Assembly: GCF_030323025.1 (NCBI RefSeq)
Contig: NZ_CP097329.1
Coordinates: forward strand, 1,643,001-1,707,000
DNA length: 64,000 nt
Source of the DNA: Pseudanabaena mucicola str. Chao 1806
GTDB taxonomy: Bacteria > Cyanobacteriota > Cyanobacteriia > Pseudanabaenales > Pseudanabaenaceae
Direction: 5' to 3'
The notes beneath the pieces are model-generated. The model was not told where the DNA came from. It ran no database searches and saw only the letters and a list, made by a program, of their open reading frames with translations. Position 1 is the first letter of the stretch; each line of letters begins with the position of its first letter. The translations under genes and the position numbers were made by a program. This document shows positions 8,526 through 15,538 of this stretch, piece by piece.

Positions 8526-8531
8526 TATAAT
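8526..8531 (+). promoter_or_regulatory. Extended -10 promoter of the TumE-type module (copy 1)
   Basis: TGGTATAAT gives a perfect TATAAT with an upstream TG, 46 bp before the ATG at 8577. No good -35 is seen, as expected for an extended -10 promoter. The same element recurs in the duplicate at 11611-11616, inside a leader of about 70 nearly identical bases, which supports it being functional. Confidence 0.65.
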
Positions 8532-8576
8532 GTTAAAAAGGCTATGTCGATCTAAATTTAGTTATGTGTATATACC

Positions 8577-8876
8577 ATGAATACATTAGACAAATTAGAG
8601 CTACTTAGTGCAAATTGCAGCGATCACAATGAGTTAGATCGGATTCTGAGTCAATTACTGAGTGTAATGTTAAATCGCCATCGGCAGAAATTAGCTGTTT
8701 ATGACCGTGATATTAGTAAGTTTGAACAGAACTATAGGCTTGATTCTAATCAGTTTCAAGAACAATTTGAATCAGGAGCATTAGGGGACGAGATGGATCT
8801 ATTTGAGTGGTTTAGTTTGTGGGAGTTGCGAAAGGATCTCTTGGTTAAGATTAGTAAGCTAGAGCAAGCATTGTGA
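8577..8876 (+). CDS. Putative antitoxin, TumE-type module (copy 2)
   Basis: A 99-residue helical protein (MNTLDKLELLSANCSDHNEL..., then 'LSQLLSVMLNRHRQKLAVYD', 'FESGALGDEMDLFEWFSLWE'). It is nearly identical to the protein at 11662 and more distantly related to 574-843. Its stop overlaps the start of a TumE-like frame (TGATG at 8874-8878), so the pair is translationally coupled. The antitoxin role is inferred from position; the toxin partner here is frameshifted. Confidence 0.6.
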   Translation: MNTLDKLELLSANCSDHNELDRILSQLLSVMLNRHRQKLAVYDRDISKFEQNYRLDSNQFQEQFESGALGDEMDLFEWFSLWELRKDLLVKISKLEQAL

Positions 8877-9245
8877 TGATTGCCGAAGATTATTTAGCTT
8901 TGATAAAGTCATTAATTGCTCTTTGCCCAGCAGTGAAAAGTTTTAGTATTCTTAGTACAGGGTAATAAAGGTATATGGCGATATCGACTGATTTTACAAG
9001 ATGATAGCTTTTTAGAAATGTTTGAGTTTTTTGAAATTCAATCAGATCAGGTTGAGGTGATTAAATACAGTTTCCATTGGCAAAGTGATGATGGACAATT
9101 TATTAGGCGTTGGGATAATGCTGCTCACCATCCTGAAATTGAAACTTATCCTCATCATTTGCATGAAGGTGCTGAAGATTTTGTATTGCCATATCAGCCA
9201 GTTAAGTTTGAGGAGATTTTGCAAATCATTACACTTAATCTATGA
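8876..9245 (+). pseudogene. Frameshifted TumE-like (DUF6516) toxin gene
   Basis: ATG 8876 opens MIAEDYLALIKSLIALCPAV..., which stops after 'SILSTG' at about 8963. In the adjacent frame the protein resumes without a gap ('NKGIWRYRLILQDDSFLEMF') and runs to TGA 9245, through 'FHWQSDDGQFIRRWDNAAHH' and 'PHHLHEGAEDFVLP', the clear TumE/DUF6516 signature. One extra G in the GGG run at about 8960-8962 explains the break. The 3' stop overlaps the next start (ATGA). Internal ATG 9018 could still give a 75-residue C-terminal piece. Confidence 0.75.
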
Positions 9246-9517
9246 ACTACCGAAATTACATCATTATTGAGCCAAATAAGCGAGGTGGTAAGCCTTGTGT
9301 GCGTGGTTTGCGAGTTACGGTTTATGAAGTGCTTGAATATTTAGCTTCTGACATGACAGAAGCAGAGATACTCGAAGATTTCCCCGATTTAACGCGGGAA
9401 GATTTTAAAGCTTGTATTGCATACGCGGCTGACCGCGAACGTCGGTTTATGTCAGTACCTATGCTTTTTCCATTTCAGCAACTGCTTCTTGAAAACCAAG
9501 AGGCTTTTCATCCTTAA
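9242..9517 (+). CDS. DUF433 antitoxin-like protein (copy 2) with altered C-terminus
   Basis: The first 75 residues match the DUF433 copy at 302 almost throughout (MNYRNYIIIEPNKRGGKP...). The end differs: after 'DRERRFMSVP' the frame runs on through 'MLFPFQQLLLENQEAF', which is the antisense reading of the 3' end of the convergent gene at 9459-9659. The normal stop was lost when foreign sequence was joined here. The DUF433 core is intact. No DUF5615 partner follows. The start overlaps the upstream TumE stop by 4 bp. Confidence 0.7.
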   Translation: MNYRNYIIIEPNKRGGKPCVRGLRVTVYEVLEYLASDMTEAEILEDFPDLTREDFKACIAYAADRERRFMSVPMLFPFQQLLLENQEAFHP

Positions 9518-9659
9518 CTTCTAGCATGGCATGGACAAGCCCTAAATCTTCGACTGACAACCTGCTTCTGATTGGCTCAAATTCATCTTCTAATAGCCAT
9601 AGTTGGGCTTCTTCATAGTTTTTGCTAGTTTGCACGACTTGACGATCAATGCCATTCAT
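9459..9659 (-). pseudogene. N-terminally truncated copy of the 132-residue protein at 12011
   Basis: Sixty-six residues matching the C-terminal half of the protein at 12011-12409 ('VVQTSKNYEEAQLWLLEDEF', 'LSVEDLGLVHAMLEVKDEKP'). The N-terminal half is replaced by 'MNGIDRQ'. It overlaps the end of the DUF433 gene on the other strand by about 59 bp. Because a longer relative exists nearby, this is best read as a truncated duplicate. It could still be expressed. Confidence 0.55.
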
Positions 9660-9783
9660 TTCATATAACTTAACAAATTATCTTGTTAATCTTGCCTTCA
9701 GGACTTTTGAGGCAGGAAAATCATCATATCAGATATTTTTGTCGCTAATCATCAGCGATCGCTAACTTGCAAAAATCTATTTG

Positions 9784-10018
9784 AGGCGATCGCTGTTTGA
9801 TTTGGAGGAATAGGCGATCGGGTTTTGTGGGTGATGAAGGGGCGATCGCTGTTTGATGTTGTGGGAATAGGCGATCGGGTTTTGTGGGTGATGAAGGGGC
9901 GATCGCTGTTTGATGTTGTGGGAATAGGCGATCGGGTTTTGTGGGTGTTGAGAGTGCGATCGCTTTTTGGTTTGAGATTTAGGCGATCGGGTTGTATGGG
10001 TGATGAGGGGCGATCAGT
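9784..10018 (+). repeat. HIP1 minisatellite array 5
   Basis: About four units, including two nearly perfect 57-bp copies (9840-9896 and 9897-9953) that show the canonical unit: GGGGCGATCGCTGTTTGATG, TTGTGGGAATAGGCGATCGG, GTTTTGTGGGTGATGAA. Being nearly identical, these were probably duplicated recently. Upstream, 9660-9783 holds no recognised gene. Confidence 0.9.
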
Positions 10019-10056
10019 TATAATTATGATTAATCAAGTAAGTTATATTGACTGCT

Positions 10057-10263
10057 ATGACTAACGCATTACAATACATCTGTGATTCAGAAGGGCAAAC
10101 GGTTTCTGTAGTTGTCCCCATTTCCTTTTGGCAAGAACTAATGGCAGAGAGAGAAACAGCCTATTTACTCAGTAGTCCAGCCATGAAAGAAAGACTGCTT
10201 GCAGCCAGAAAACGTCAAGATGGAATCTCTTTGGATTCAGCCTGTGAAAAACTTGGAATTTGA
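10057..10263 (+). CDS. yefM: YefM-type antitoxin
   Basis: A protein of about 68 residues (MTNALQYICDSEGQTVSVVV..., then 'PISFWQELMAERETAYLLSS' and 'AMKERLLAARKRQ'). The short strand-turn-strand N-terminus and the 'ETAYLLSSPAM' helix are typical of YefM antitoxins. The ATG at 10057 is preferred to the in-frame TTG 9 bp upstream. The toxin gene starts inside it (44-bp overlap), the usual yefM-yoeB coupling, so antitoxin and toxin should be co-expressed and autorepressed. Confidence 0.75.
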   Translation: MTNALQYICDSEGQTVSVVVPISFWQELMAERETAYLLSSPAMKERLLAARKRQDGISLDSACEKLGI

Positions 10264-10501
10264 TGCAGATGCTTTTGAGGACTTAGCTTGGTGGATTGAA
10301 AATGATCGTAAAAAAGCATTAAAAATTATCAAACTGATTCGTGAAGTTCAACGTAATCCATTTGAAGGCACAGGACAACCTGAATCATTAAAACACGATC
10401 TATCTGGTTGTTGGTCGCGCCGTATTGATCAAGAACATCGTCTAGTTTATGAAGTCTTAGACGATAAAATCAGAATTCTCGCCTGCCGCTTTCACTACTA
10501 A
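10220..10501 (+). CDS. yoeB: YoeB/Txe-type mRNA interferase toxin
   Basis: A protein of about 93 residues with the YoeB pattern: 'FEDLAWWIENDRKKALKIIK', 'NPFEGTGQPESLKHDLSGCW' and 'SRRIDQEHRLVYEV', ending 'RILACRFHY'. The final H-Y, the R in 'SRRI' and the E in 'QEHRLVYE' correspond to YoeB active-site positions. YoeB cuts mRNA on the ribosome (family knowledge). ATG 10220 is chosen; the frame is open 21 bp further up. Confidence 0.85.
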   Translation: MESLWIQPVKNLEFDADAFEDLAWWIENDRKKALKIIKLIREVQRNPFEGTGQPESLKHDLSGCWSRRIDQEHRLVYEVLDDKIRILACRFHY

Positions 10502-10507
10502 ATTATT

Positions 10508-10880
10508 GTTGCTTGATGTGGGAAATATGCGATCGGGTTTTATGGGTGGTGAGGTGCGATCGCTGTTTGACGGGGAAATGGGCGATCGGGTGTTGTGGGT
10601 GTTGTGGGGCGATGCTGTTTGATGTGGAGATTTAGGAGATCGGGTTTTGTGCGTGATGAGAGGTGATCGCTGTTGGATTTGAGATTTAGGAGATCGGGTT
10701 TTGGTTTGGGGATGGGCATCGCTGTTGGATTTGAGGGAATAGGCGCTCAGTTTTGTGGGTGGCGAGGGACGATCGCTGTTTGATGTTGAGGGAATTGGCG
10801 ATCGGGCTTTGTGAGTGGTGAAGAGGCGATCGATGTTTAATTTGAGGAAATAGGCGATCGGGTCTTGGTGGTGTGTGGCG
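10508..10880 (+). repeat. HIP1 minisatellite array 6 (longest)
   Basis: About six to seven units. Several palindromes are damaged (GGGCGATGC, GAGATCGGG, GGGCATCGC, GGCGCTCAG), so this array is more diverged than array 5. Same orientation. The remaining 70 bp before the next module are AT-rich leader with no clear signal. Confidence 0.85.
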
Positions 10881-10948
10881 ATCGCTATCCAACAATGTAT
10901 CAGATATGCTAGAAATGTAGCTGTAGACTATAAACTTTACTAAGACTT

Positions 10949-11167
10949 ATGGATACTCACCAAGAAACCGAATATGTCCTGAGCAGCCCGCTCTTAATGC
11001 AACAGATCAGGAAGTTCAAACATAATTCTAAAAAATCGAACCCTAGCCAAGCAAATCTCTCTCTCGATTTCGACTACATCCTAAAAAATCCAGAACTAAT
11101 TACACAAATTCAATTACTAATAGAAGCCCACAAACAGAAGCATCATGCGCTCAGTCGTATTTCATGA
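10949..11167 (+). CDS. YefM-like antitoxin lacking the usual N-terminal fold
   Basis: A 72-residue protein opening 'MDTHQETEYVLSSPLLMQQI', which matches the 'ETAYLLSSPAM' toxin-binding helix of the YefM at 10057 but has no preceding DNA-binding strand region. The rest ('LSLDFDYILKNPELITQIQL') is helical. It overlaps the downstream YoeB-like gene by 23 bp. It probably still neutralises the toxin but may not bind its operator. Confidence 0.6.
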   Translation: MDTHQETEYVLSSPLLMQQIRKFKHNSKKSNPSQANLSLDFDYILKNPELITQIQLLIEAHKQKHHALSRIS

Positions 11168-11411
11168 AGACACACTGCAAACATACGAATATTTGAGAGA
11201 AACTAATAAACCCATTCACAAAAAACTGTTCAATATTCTCAAAGAAATGCAAAAAGGCGATCCCACTCAGGGGACTGGAAAACCTGAAGCATTGAAGCAT
11301 GAATTAACTGGATATTACTCGCGGCGCATATCTGACAAGGATCGGCTAGTTTATAGCTTTGATGACGAAAATATATACATCATCGCTATCGGTGGGCATT
11401 ACGAAGCATAG
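11145..11411 (+). CDS. YoeB/Txe-like toxin
   Basis: An 88-residue protein: 'FHEDTLQTYEYLRETNKPIH', 'GDPTQGTGKPEALKHELTGY' and 'YSRRISDKDRLVYSFDDEN', ending 'IIAIGGHYEA'. This is the YoeB pattern (G-T-G-K-P-E-x-L, Y-S-R-R-I, D-R-L-V-Y, G-H-Y). Related to, but clearly diverged from, the toxin at 10220, so it is probably not cross-neutralised by default. Coupled to its antitoxin by a 23-bp overlap. Confidence 0.8.
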   Translation: MRSVVFHEDTLQTYEYLRETNKPIHKKLFNILKEMQKGDPTQGTGKPEALKHELTGYYSRRISDKDRLVYSFDDENIYIIAIGGHYEA

Positions 11412-11426
11412 ACTAAACAGTAATTG

Positions 11427-11595
11427 CGATCGCTGTTTGATTTGAGAAAATAGGCGATCGGGTTTATGGGGGATGAGGGGCGATCGCTGTCTGTTTGGGA
11501 ATAGGCGATCGGGTTTTATGGGTGATGGGGGCGATCGCTGTTTGATGAGGGAGAATAGGCGATCTGGTTTTGTGGATGATGAGGGGCGATCGGCT
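11427..11595 (+). repeat. HIP1 minisatellite array 7
   Basis: About three units of the alternating GCGATCGC / GCGATCGG repeat, same orientation. Its last palindrome (GGGGCGATCGGCTC) abuts the leader of the next module. The same junction at 8500 has mutated to GGGGGCGAACGGCTC, so the duplicated block includes the array end. Confidence 0.85.
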
Positions 11596-11610
11596 CAAAA
11601 ACTTAACTGG

Positions 11611-11616
11611 TATAAT
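11611..11616 (+). promoter_or_regulatory. Extended -10 promoter of the TumE-type module (copy 2)
   Basis: TGGTATAAT within a leader nearly identical to that at 8526-8531, ahead of the ATG at 11662. Conservation between two duplicated modules, one with a dead toxin, supports a real promoter. Confidence 0.65.
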
Positions 11617-11661
11617 GTTAAAAAGGCTATGTCGATCTAAATTTAGTTATGTGTATATACC

Positions 11662-11961
11662 ATGAATACATTAGACAAATTAGAGCTACTTGGTGCAAAT
11701 TGCAGCGATCGCAATGAGTTAGATCGGATTCTGAGTCAATTGCTCAGTGTCATGTTAAATCGTCATCGGCAGAAACTAGCTGTTTATGAGCGTGATATTA
11801 GTAAGTTTGAACAGAACTACGGTCTTGATTCTCTTCAGTTTCAAGAACAATTTGAATCAGGAAGGTTAGGGGATGAGATGAATTTGTTTGAGTGGTTTAG
11901 TTTATGTGAGTTGCGAAAGGATCTCTTGCTTAAGATTAGTAAGCTAGAGCAAGCATTGTGA
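11662..11961 (+). CDS. Putative antitoxin, TumE-type module (copy 3)
   Basis: Ninety-nine residues, about 90 percent identical by eye to the protein at 8577 (changes such as S to G in 'ELLGANCSDRNEL'). Upstream promoter and leader are also duplicated. The downstream TumE-like frame is cut after about 13 residues, so this antitoxin is now an orphan. It could still neutralise a related toxin elsewhere; that is conjecture. Confidence 0.6.
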   Translation: MNTLDKLELLGANCSDRNELDRILSQLLSVMLNRHRQKLAVYERDISKFEQNYGLDSLQFQEQFESGRLGDEMNLFEWFSLCELRKDLLLKISKLEQAL

Positions 11962-12044
11962 TGATTGCTGAAGATTATCTAGCTTTGATAAATTCATTTC
12001 CAGACGGCACTTATTTCCTTTCCATTTCAGTAACTGCTTCTTGA
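11961..12044 (+). pseudogene. Truncated start of a TumE-like toxin gene
   Basis: ATG 11961 overlaps the antitoxin stop and encodes MIAEDYLALINSFP, matching the start of the TumE-like gene at 8876, then runs into unrelated sequence ('DGTYFLSISVTAS'), which is the antisense of the convergent gene at 12011. The toxin body is missing. The break point uses the same TTCCATTTCAG region that is joined to DUF433 near 9470. Confidence 0.65.
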
Positions 12045-12409
12045 AAACTAAGAGGCTTTTCATCCTTGACTTCTAGTATGGCATTGACAAGTCCTAAATC
12101 CTCAACTGACAATCTGCCTCTAATTGGCTCAAATTCATCTTCTAAGAGCCATAGCTGAGCTTCTTCATAGTTTTTGCTAGTTTGCACAACTCGATAATTT
12201 TCTACAGGATCGCAAATATGACAGATACCCATACGATCACCCATAAGCATTAATAAATATGGTGGTGATTGCATCGGATCGATCCATGCCTCCAAAAAAT
12301 TCCAGTCATCCTTCACTGGGTTTGGTGCAGGGGATAACGTGATACCGACATTGTTCATAACTTCAGATATTTTTGTTTCCAAGTATAAGCGATCGCAATC
12401 TTCGACCAT
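12011..12409 (-). CDS. Conserved hypothetical protein
   Basis: I do not recognise this 132-residue protein. It is soluble and acidic, with 'WNFLEAWIDPMQSPPYLLML' and 'MGICHICDPVENYRVVQTSK' (a C-x-x-C pair), and a C-terminal helical part ('YEEAQLWLLEDEFEPI'). A truncated copy of its second half lies at 9459-9659. Both copies sit convergent to, and slightly overlapping, broken TA genes, so the gene may have arrived by the same recombination events. Confidence 0.5.
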   Translation of the reverse strand: MVEDCDRLYLETKISEVMNNVGITLSPAPNPVKDDWNFLEAWIDPMQSPPYLLMLMGDRMGICHICDPVENYRVVQTSKNYEEAQLWLLEDEFEPIRGRLSVEDLGLVNAILEVKDEKPLSFQEAVTEMERK

Positions 12410-12476
12410 CAGTTTTTCGTATATGGCGATCGCTTGGTTAGATATCGTACAATCTTAATAACTTAGATAAAACACT

Positions 12477-12641
12477 ATGCTTAATTATTTGGTGATCGCT
12501 GAAGCATAGGAATAATTACCAGCACTATCTAAAAAATTCAGAGATCGCGAGTTTATGGCAGATTTGCGAGAAGGTATCCGACAAGCAGATTTAGGTCAGA
12601 CGATTAGTTTAGAAGCCTTGAAATTAGAGTTGGGATTTTAA
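12477..12641 (+). pseudogene. Decayed copy of the Phd-type antitoxin gene
   Basis: ATG 12477 opens MLNYLVIAEA, then a TAG replaces the expected glutamine. After a partly conserved 'LPALSK' stretch, about 70 bp are missing. The 3' half resumes as 'DREFMADLREGIRQADLGQT' and ends exactly like the gene at 6855-7115. Its leader (GATATCGTACAATCTTAA) matches that of the intact gene. The ApeA-like gene starts 3 bp after its stop, where the RelE toxin would be expected. Confidence 0.8.
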
Positions 12642-12643
12642 AA

Positions 12644-14209
12644 ATGAGTAAGGAAAATGATGACTTGACTGGATTCTGGTGGATTCCTTCAAATCCTGCT
12701 AATAAGCTAGCAGGAATCTTTAGATACTCAAAAGACAATGGAATGAATCTTAATCTAATTGGCTCTTTCATTGATGAGCAGACTATCACCGATGTCGGTA
12801 CTAAGTATCCTGTTATTTTTGGAGCTACCAATAATAAGGAAATTACCTTAATCAACTGTTCTGTTACAGAGTCAAGCTTTAGTACATCAGGTTTTTCAAG
12901 TTTAAAATGCCGCGTAGACAAAGTATTTATTGGCGCACACTTATCTTTTCCTGAAGAAAATTTGTTCTACAAGGTTGAAGTTGAATATACATATTTAACC
13001 GACTGGATTGGAGAAATACAATTTTCAACTTCAAATATTTCTAGAGAAAAATACCAAGAATATCAAGTAACGTATCATATTCCGAATGCGTATGCTTTTG
13101 TATCAAAATCAGCACGCTTAAAGCTTAACTTTGCTCTGGACGGTAAAACTAGTTTATTCAGAACAAATATATCTAAAAAAATAACATTAGAGATTGAAGT
13201 AGAGAATGATTTGAAATTCGAGGAGTTCATTACTCGATTTGTCTACCCATTACAAAATTTTCTTACATTTGTGACTGGGAAACTTAATGCCTTGGAAAGA
13301 ATAGATGTTTATTCTAGACAAAAAAATACTATTTTTTATCAGAATCAAAATATTTCGCTACCAATTCAAGTTATAGATAATCAAATCTATCATGGAGAAG
13401 AGCGCAAAGAAAACTTTCAATTTTCAAATGTTTTATTTAGCTTTCAATATGTCAAAGATAAATTTGGTGAAATAATTAATAAATGGATCGAAAACCATGA
13501 ACACTTTGAAGCAACCTGCAATCTTTACTTTGGCATTCAATATCAGAATCAACTGTACTTAGAACAAAAGTTTCTGAGTATTGCCCAAGCTGTTGAGAGT
13601 TTTCATAGGCATTCACTAAAATACAAGATAATGGTTCTCCCAAAAGATGAACATAAAAAGAAAATAAATGCAATTCTTTCTAGTATTCCAGAAGAGCATA
13701 AAGACTGGCTGAAACAAAAGCTTTCATTTAGCAATGAACCAAGCCTTCATGATAGGTTGAGCGAATTAATTGAAACTGTCAAAGAAAGTATTGAACCATT
13801 GCTTGGTGACATTAATTCATTTATAAAGAAAGTCAAAGACACAAGAAACTACCTTACTCATTATGATCGCTCTGGCAAGAAAAAAGCTATTGAAGGATTA
13901 GAATTGTTTTGGCTTATTCAAGGAATGTCTTTTCTTCTCCAAGCGCTGTTTCTTTCTGAACTGGAATTCTCTTGTGAAGATATTAAAATCTTTATATCTA
14001 AAGATCCGATGTTTACCCTCGTTCGAGATAATCTTAGGACTGAGGTTATAGAATTAGGACTTACGCAGAAATTGATTAAGACTTCACCGCTAGCCCCTCT
14101 CCCACAGGAAAAGAGAATAAGAAAAAATAGAATTTTACGTCCCTTCTTCCGCAAGAGAAGAGGGTGGATGATGAGAAGGATTTTTATTTTGCGTAAGCTC
14201 AAAGAGTAA
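12644..14209 (+). CDS. apeA: ApeA-type HEPN anti-phage protein
   Basis: A 521-residue protein. Residues 8-25 ('LTGFWWIPSNPANKLAGIF') carry the G-x-W-W-x-P motif of the ApeA N-terminal domain. The C-terminal third is a HEPN domain with R401-N-Y-L-T-H406, the R-x4-H catalytic motif of HEPN ribonucleases. ApeA is a known single-gene abortive-infection defence thought to cleave RNA on infection. The gene follows a decayed antitoxin by 2 bp and may use its promoter. The last 50 or so residues ('PQEKRIRKNRILRPFFRKRR') are encoded by a repeat inserted at 14054-14200, so the natural C-terminus has been replaced beyond the HEPN core. Confidence 0.8.
   Translation: MSKENDDLTGFWWIPSNPANKLAGIFRYSKDNGMNLNLIGSFIDEQTITDVGTKYPVIFGATNNKEITLINCSVTESSFSTSGFSSLKCRVDKVFIGAHLSFPEENLFYKVEVEYTYLTDWIGEIQFSTSNISREKYQEYQVTYHIPNAYAFVSKSARLKLNFALDGKTSLFRTNISKKITLEIEVENDLKFEEFITRFVYPLQNFLTFVTGKLNALERIDVYSRQKNTIFYQNQNISLPIQVIDNQIYHGEERKENFQFSNVLFSFQYVKDKFGEIINKWIENHEHFEATCNLYFGIQYQNQLYLEQKFLSIAQAVESFHRHSLKYKIMVLPKDEHKKKINAILSSIPEEHKDWLKQKLSFSNEPSLHDRLSELIETVKESIEPLLGDINSFIKKVKDTRNYLTHYDRSGKKKAIEGLELFWLIQGMSFLLQALFLSELEFSCEDIKIFISKDPMFTLVRDNLRTEVIELGLTQKLIKTSPLAPLPQEKRIRKNRILRPFFRKRRGWMMRRIFILRKLKE
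14054..14200 (+). repeat. MITE-like repeat forming the 3' end of apeA
   Basis: Starts TTAGGACTTACGCA and ends TTTTGCGTAAGCTC, with GGACTTACGCA / TGCGTAAGCTC as imperfect inverted ends about 147 bp apart; inside are CTCTCCCACAGG and AAGAGGGTGG arms. A second TTAGGACTTACGCA lies at 44913-44926. Such short elements with TTACGCA ends are frequent in cyanobacteria. It adds basic residues to ApeA. Confidence 0.6.
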
Positions 14210-14359
14210 CTGAAGTAACTATTTGAATTAAAAAGAACAAACAATTGTAACGATTAAATTATAGATATAGATACGAGAAGGTATATCACTGTTAGTTTCT
14301 GGCTTTGAGAAAGGCATATATCAAATTTTATGAAAACAAATTATAGATAAGTTTGCGAT

Positions 14360-15538
14360 ATGAAAATCAATAGTTTTAATTTTAGAAATAATAGCCAGAA
14401 TTGGCATCTAGAGAAAACTAACTTTGATAACTTAAACCTATTAATTGGTGCTTCTGGAGTTGGCAAAACTAGAATTCTTAAAGCACTTTATTTAATCTGT
14501 AACGTTTCTCAAGGCGAAGTCCAAATGTTAGAAGATGTAGAATGGTCTATTGACTTTTCTCATTTAGGACAAAGGTATAGATGGGAGCTAAAAGCATTAA
14601 ACCCAACTGAAAAAACTTTTTCTAGTGAGCAAAATCACTCTGAGATTGCAGAAGAAAAACTCATTAAATTTGCAGATGGTAACGAACCTACAGAAATTCT
14701 GCATCGCACTAAAACAGAATCTACATTAAATAAAAGTCAGATACCAAAACTTAAAAGAACTGAAAGTGCAATTACTCTTCTCACTGAAGAAGAATCTATA
14801 GCCCCAATAGCCGATGCATTCAAAAGATTTATTTTCAATGAAACACTTCAAAATGTAGAAATGTCTCTGAGTTTAGATCCTAGTAGCATAATTTTATCAT
14901 TACCCTTAAATGCTCAACTAAAATTAATAAATACCGATCAAGCTGCTTATTCCAAAGCTCTAGAGATATTCAAAGAAACTTCTATACATTTCGCGACAAT
15001 ACTTAAAGCTTACTACCTAAAAAAATATTTTCCACAAATGTTCGACGAGATAAAAGAAGCTTATATTGAGATTTTCCCCAGTGTAAAAGATATCAGAATT
15101 ACCGTAAATAAACAGTCAGATAAAAATTATAATCTTCTCCTTGAAATTCAAGAACACGGCTCAGAAAACTGGATTCCTCAATATCGAATCTCCTCTGGTA
15201 TGTACGTTACCCTAACCTATTTGATAGAAATAACATCCGCTCCTGAAGGATCAGTATTTGTCGTCGATGAATTTGAGAATAGTTTAGGCATTAACTGCAT
15301 GCCCCAGTTAACAGATTTTATTCTAGACAAATCACCTAATCTACAATTTATTCTGACCAGCCATCATCCCTATATCATCAATAACATCCCTTGGAAGACT
15401 TGGCAGTTAGTGAGCAGAACCAACGGCACAATAAGAACGAGAAAAGCTCTAGATATTCCTGAACTCAATACAGCATCTAGCTTAGACAAGTTCACACAAC
15501 TCATTAATTTACTCGAACATGAGGAAGAAACTGCGTGA
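14360..15538 (+). CDS. AAA15/OLD-like ATPase of a two-gene defence module
   Basis: A 392-residue ABC-type ATPase. Walker A is G30-ASGVGKT-37; the signature region is degenerate ('YRISSGMYVTLTYLIEI', about 275-292); Walker B is 'SVFVVDEFENSLG' (about 298-309); the H-loop is 'FILTSHHPYI' (about 333-342). This is the layout of AAA15/OLD-type ATPases such as PARIS AriA and RloA/AbiL-type proteins. It overlaps the next gene by 4 bp (GTGA), so the two form one complex or pathway. Role inferred: phage sensor that controls the TOPRIM-like partner. Low GC and long AT-rich leader suggest transfer. Confidence 0.7.
   Translation: MKINSFNFRNNSQNWHLEKTNFDNLNLLIGASGVGKTRILKALYLICNVSQGEVQMLEDVEWSIDFSHLGQRYRWELKALNPTEKTFSSEQNHSEIAEEKLIKFADGNEPTEILHRTKTESTLNKSQIPKLKRTESAITLLTEEESIAPIADAFKRFIFNETLQNVEMSLSLDPSSIILSLPLNAQLKLINTDQAAYSKALEIFKETSIHFATILKAYYLKKYFPQMFDEIKEAYIEIFPSVKDIRITVNKQSDKNYNLLLEIQEHGSENWIPQYRISSGMYVTLTYLIEITSAPEGSVFVVDEFENSLGINCMPQLTDFILDKSPNLQFILTSHHPYIINNIPWKTWQLVSRTNGTIRTRKALDIPELNTASSLDKFTQLINLLEHEEETA

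Noticed and set aside
9018..9245. Separate 75-residue gene from internal ATG 9018
   Set aside because: Homology continues upstream in the same frame and, after a one-base shift, to ATG 8876; it is the 3' part of TumE.
9825..10064. Plus-strand 79-residue frame with repeated GDRVLWVMKGRSLFDVVGI
   Set aside because: Three tandem 57-bp repeat units read in frame (57 is a multiple of three); a repeat artefact.
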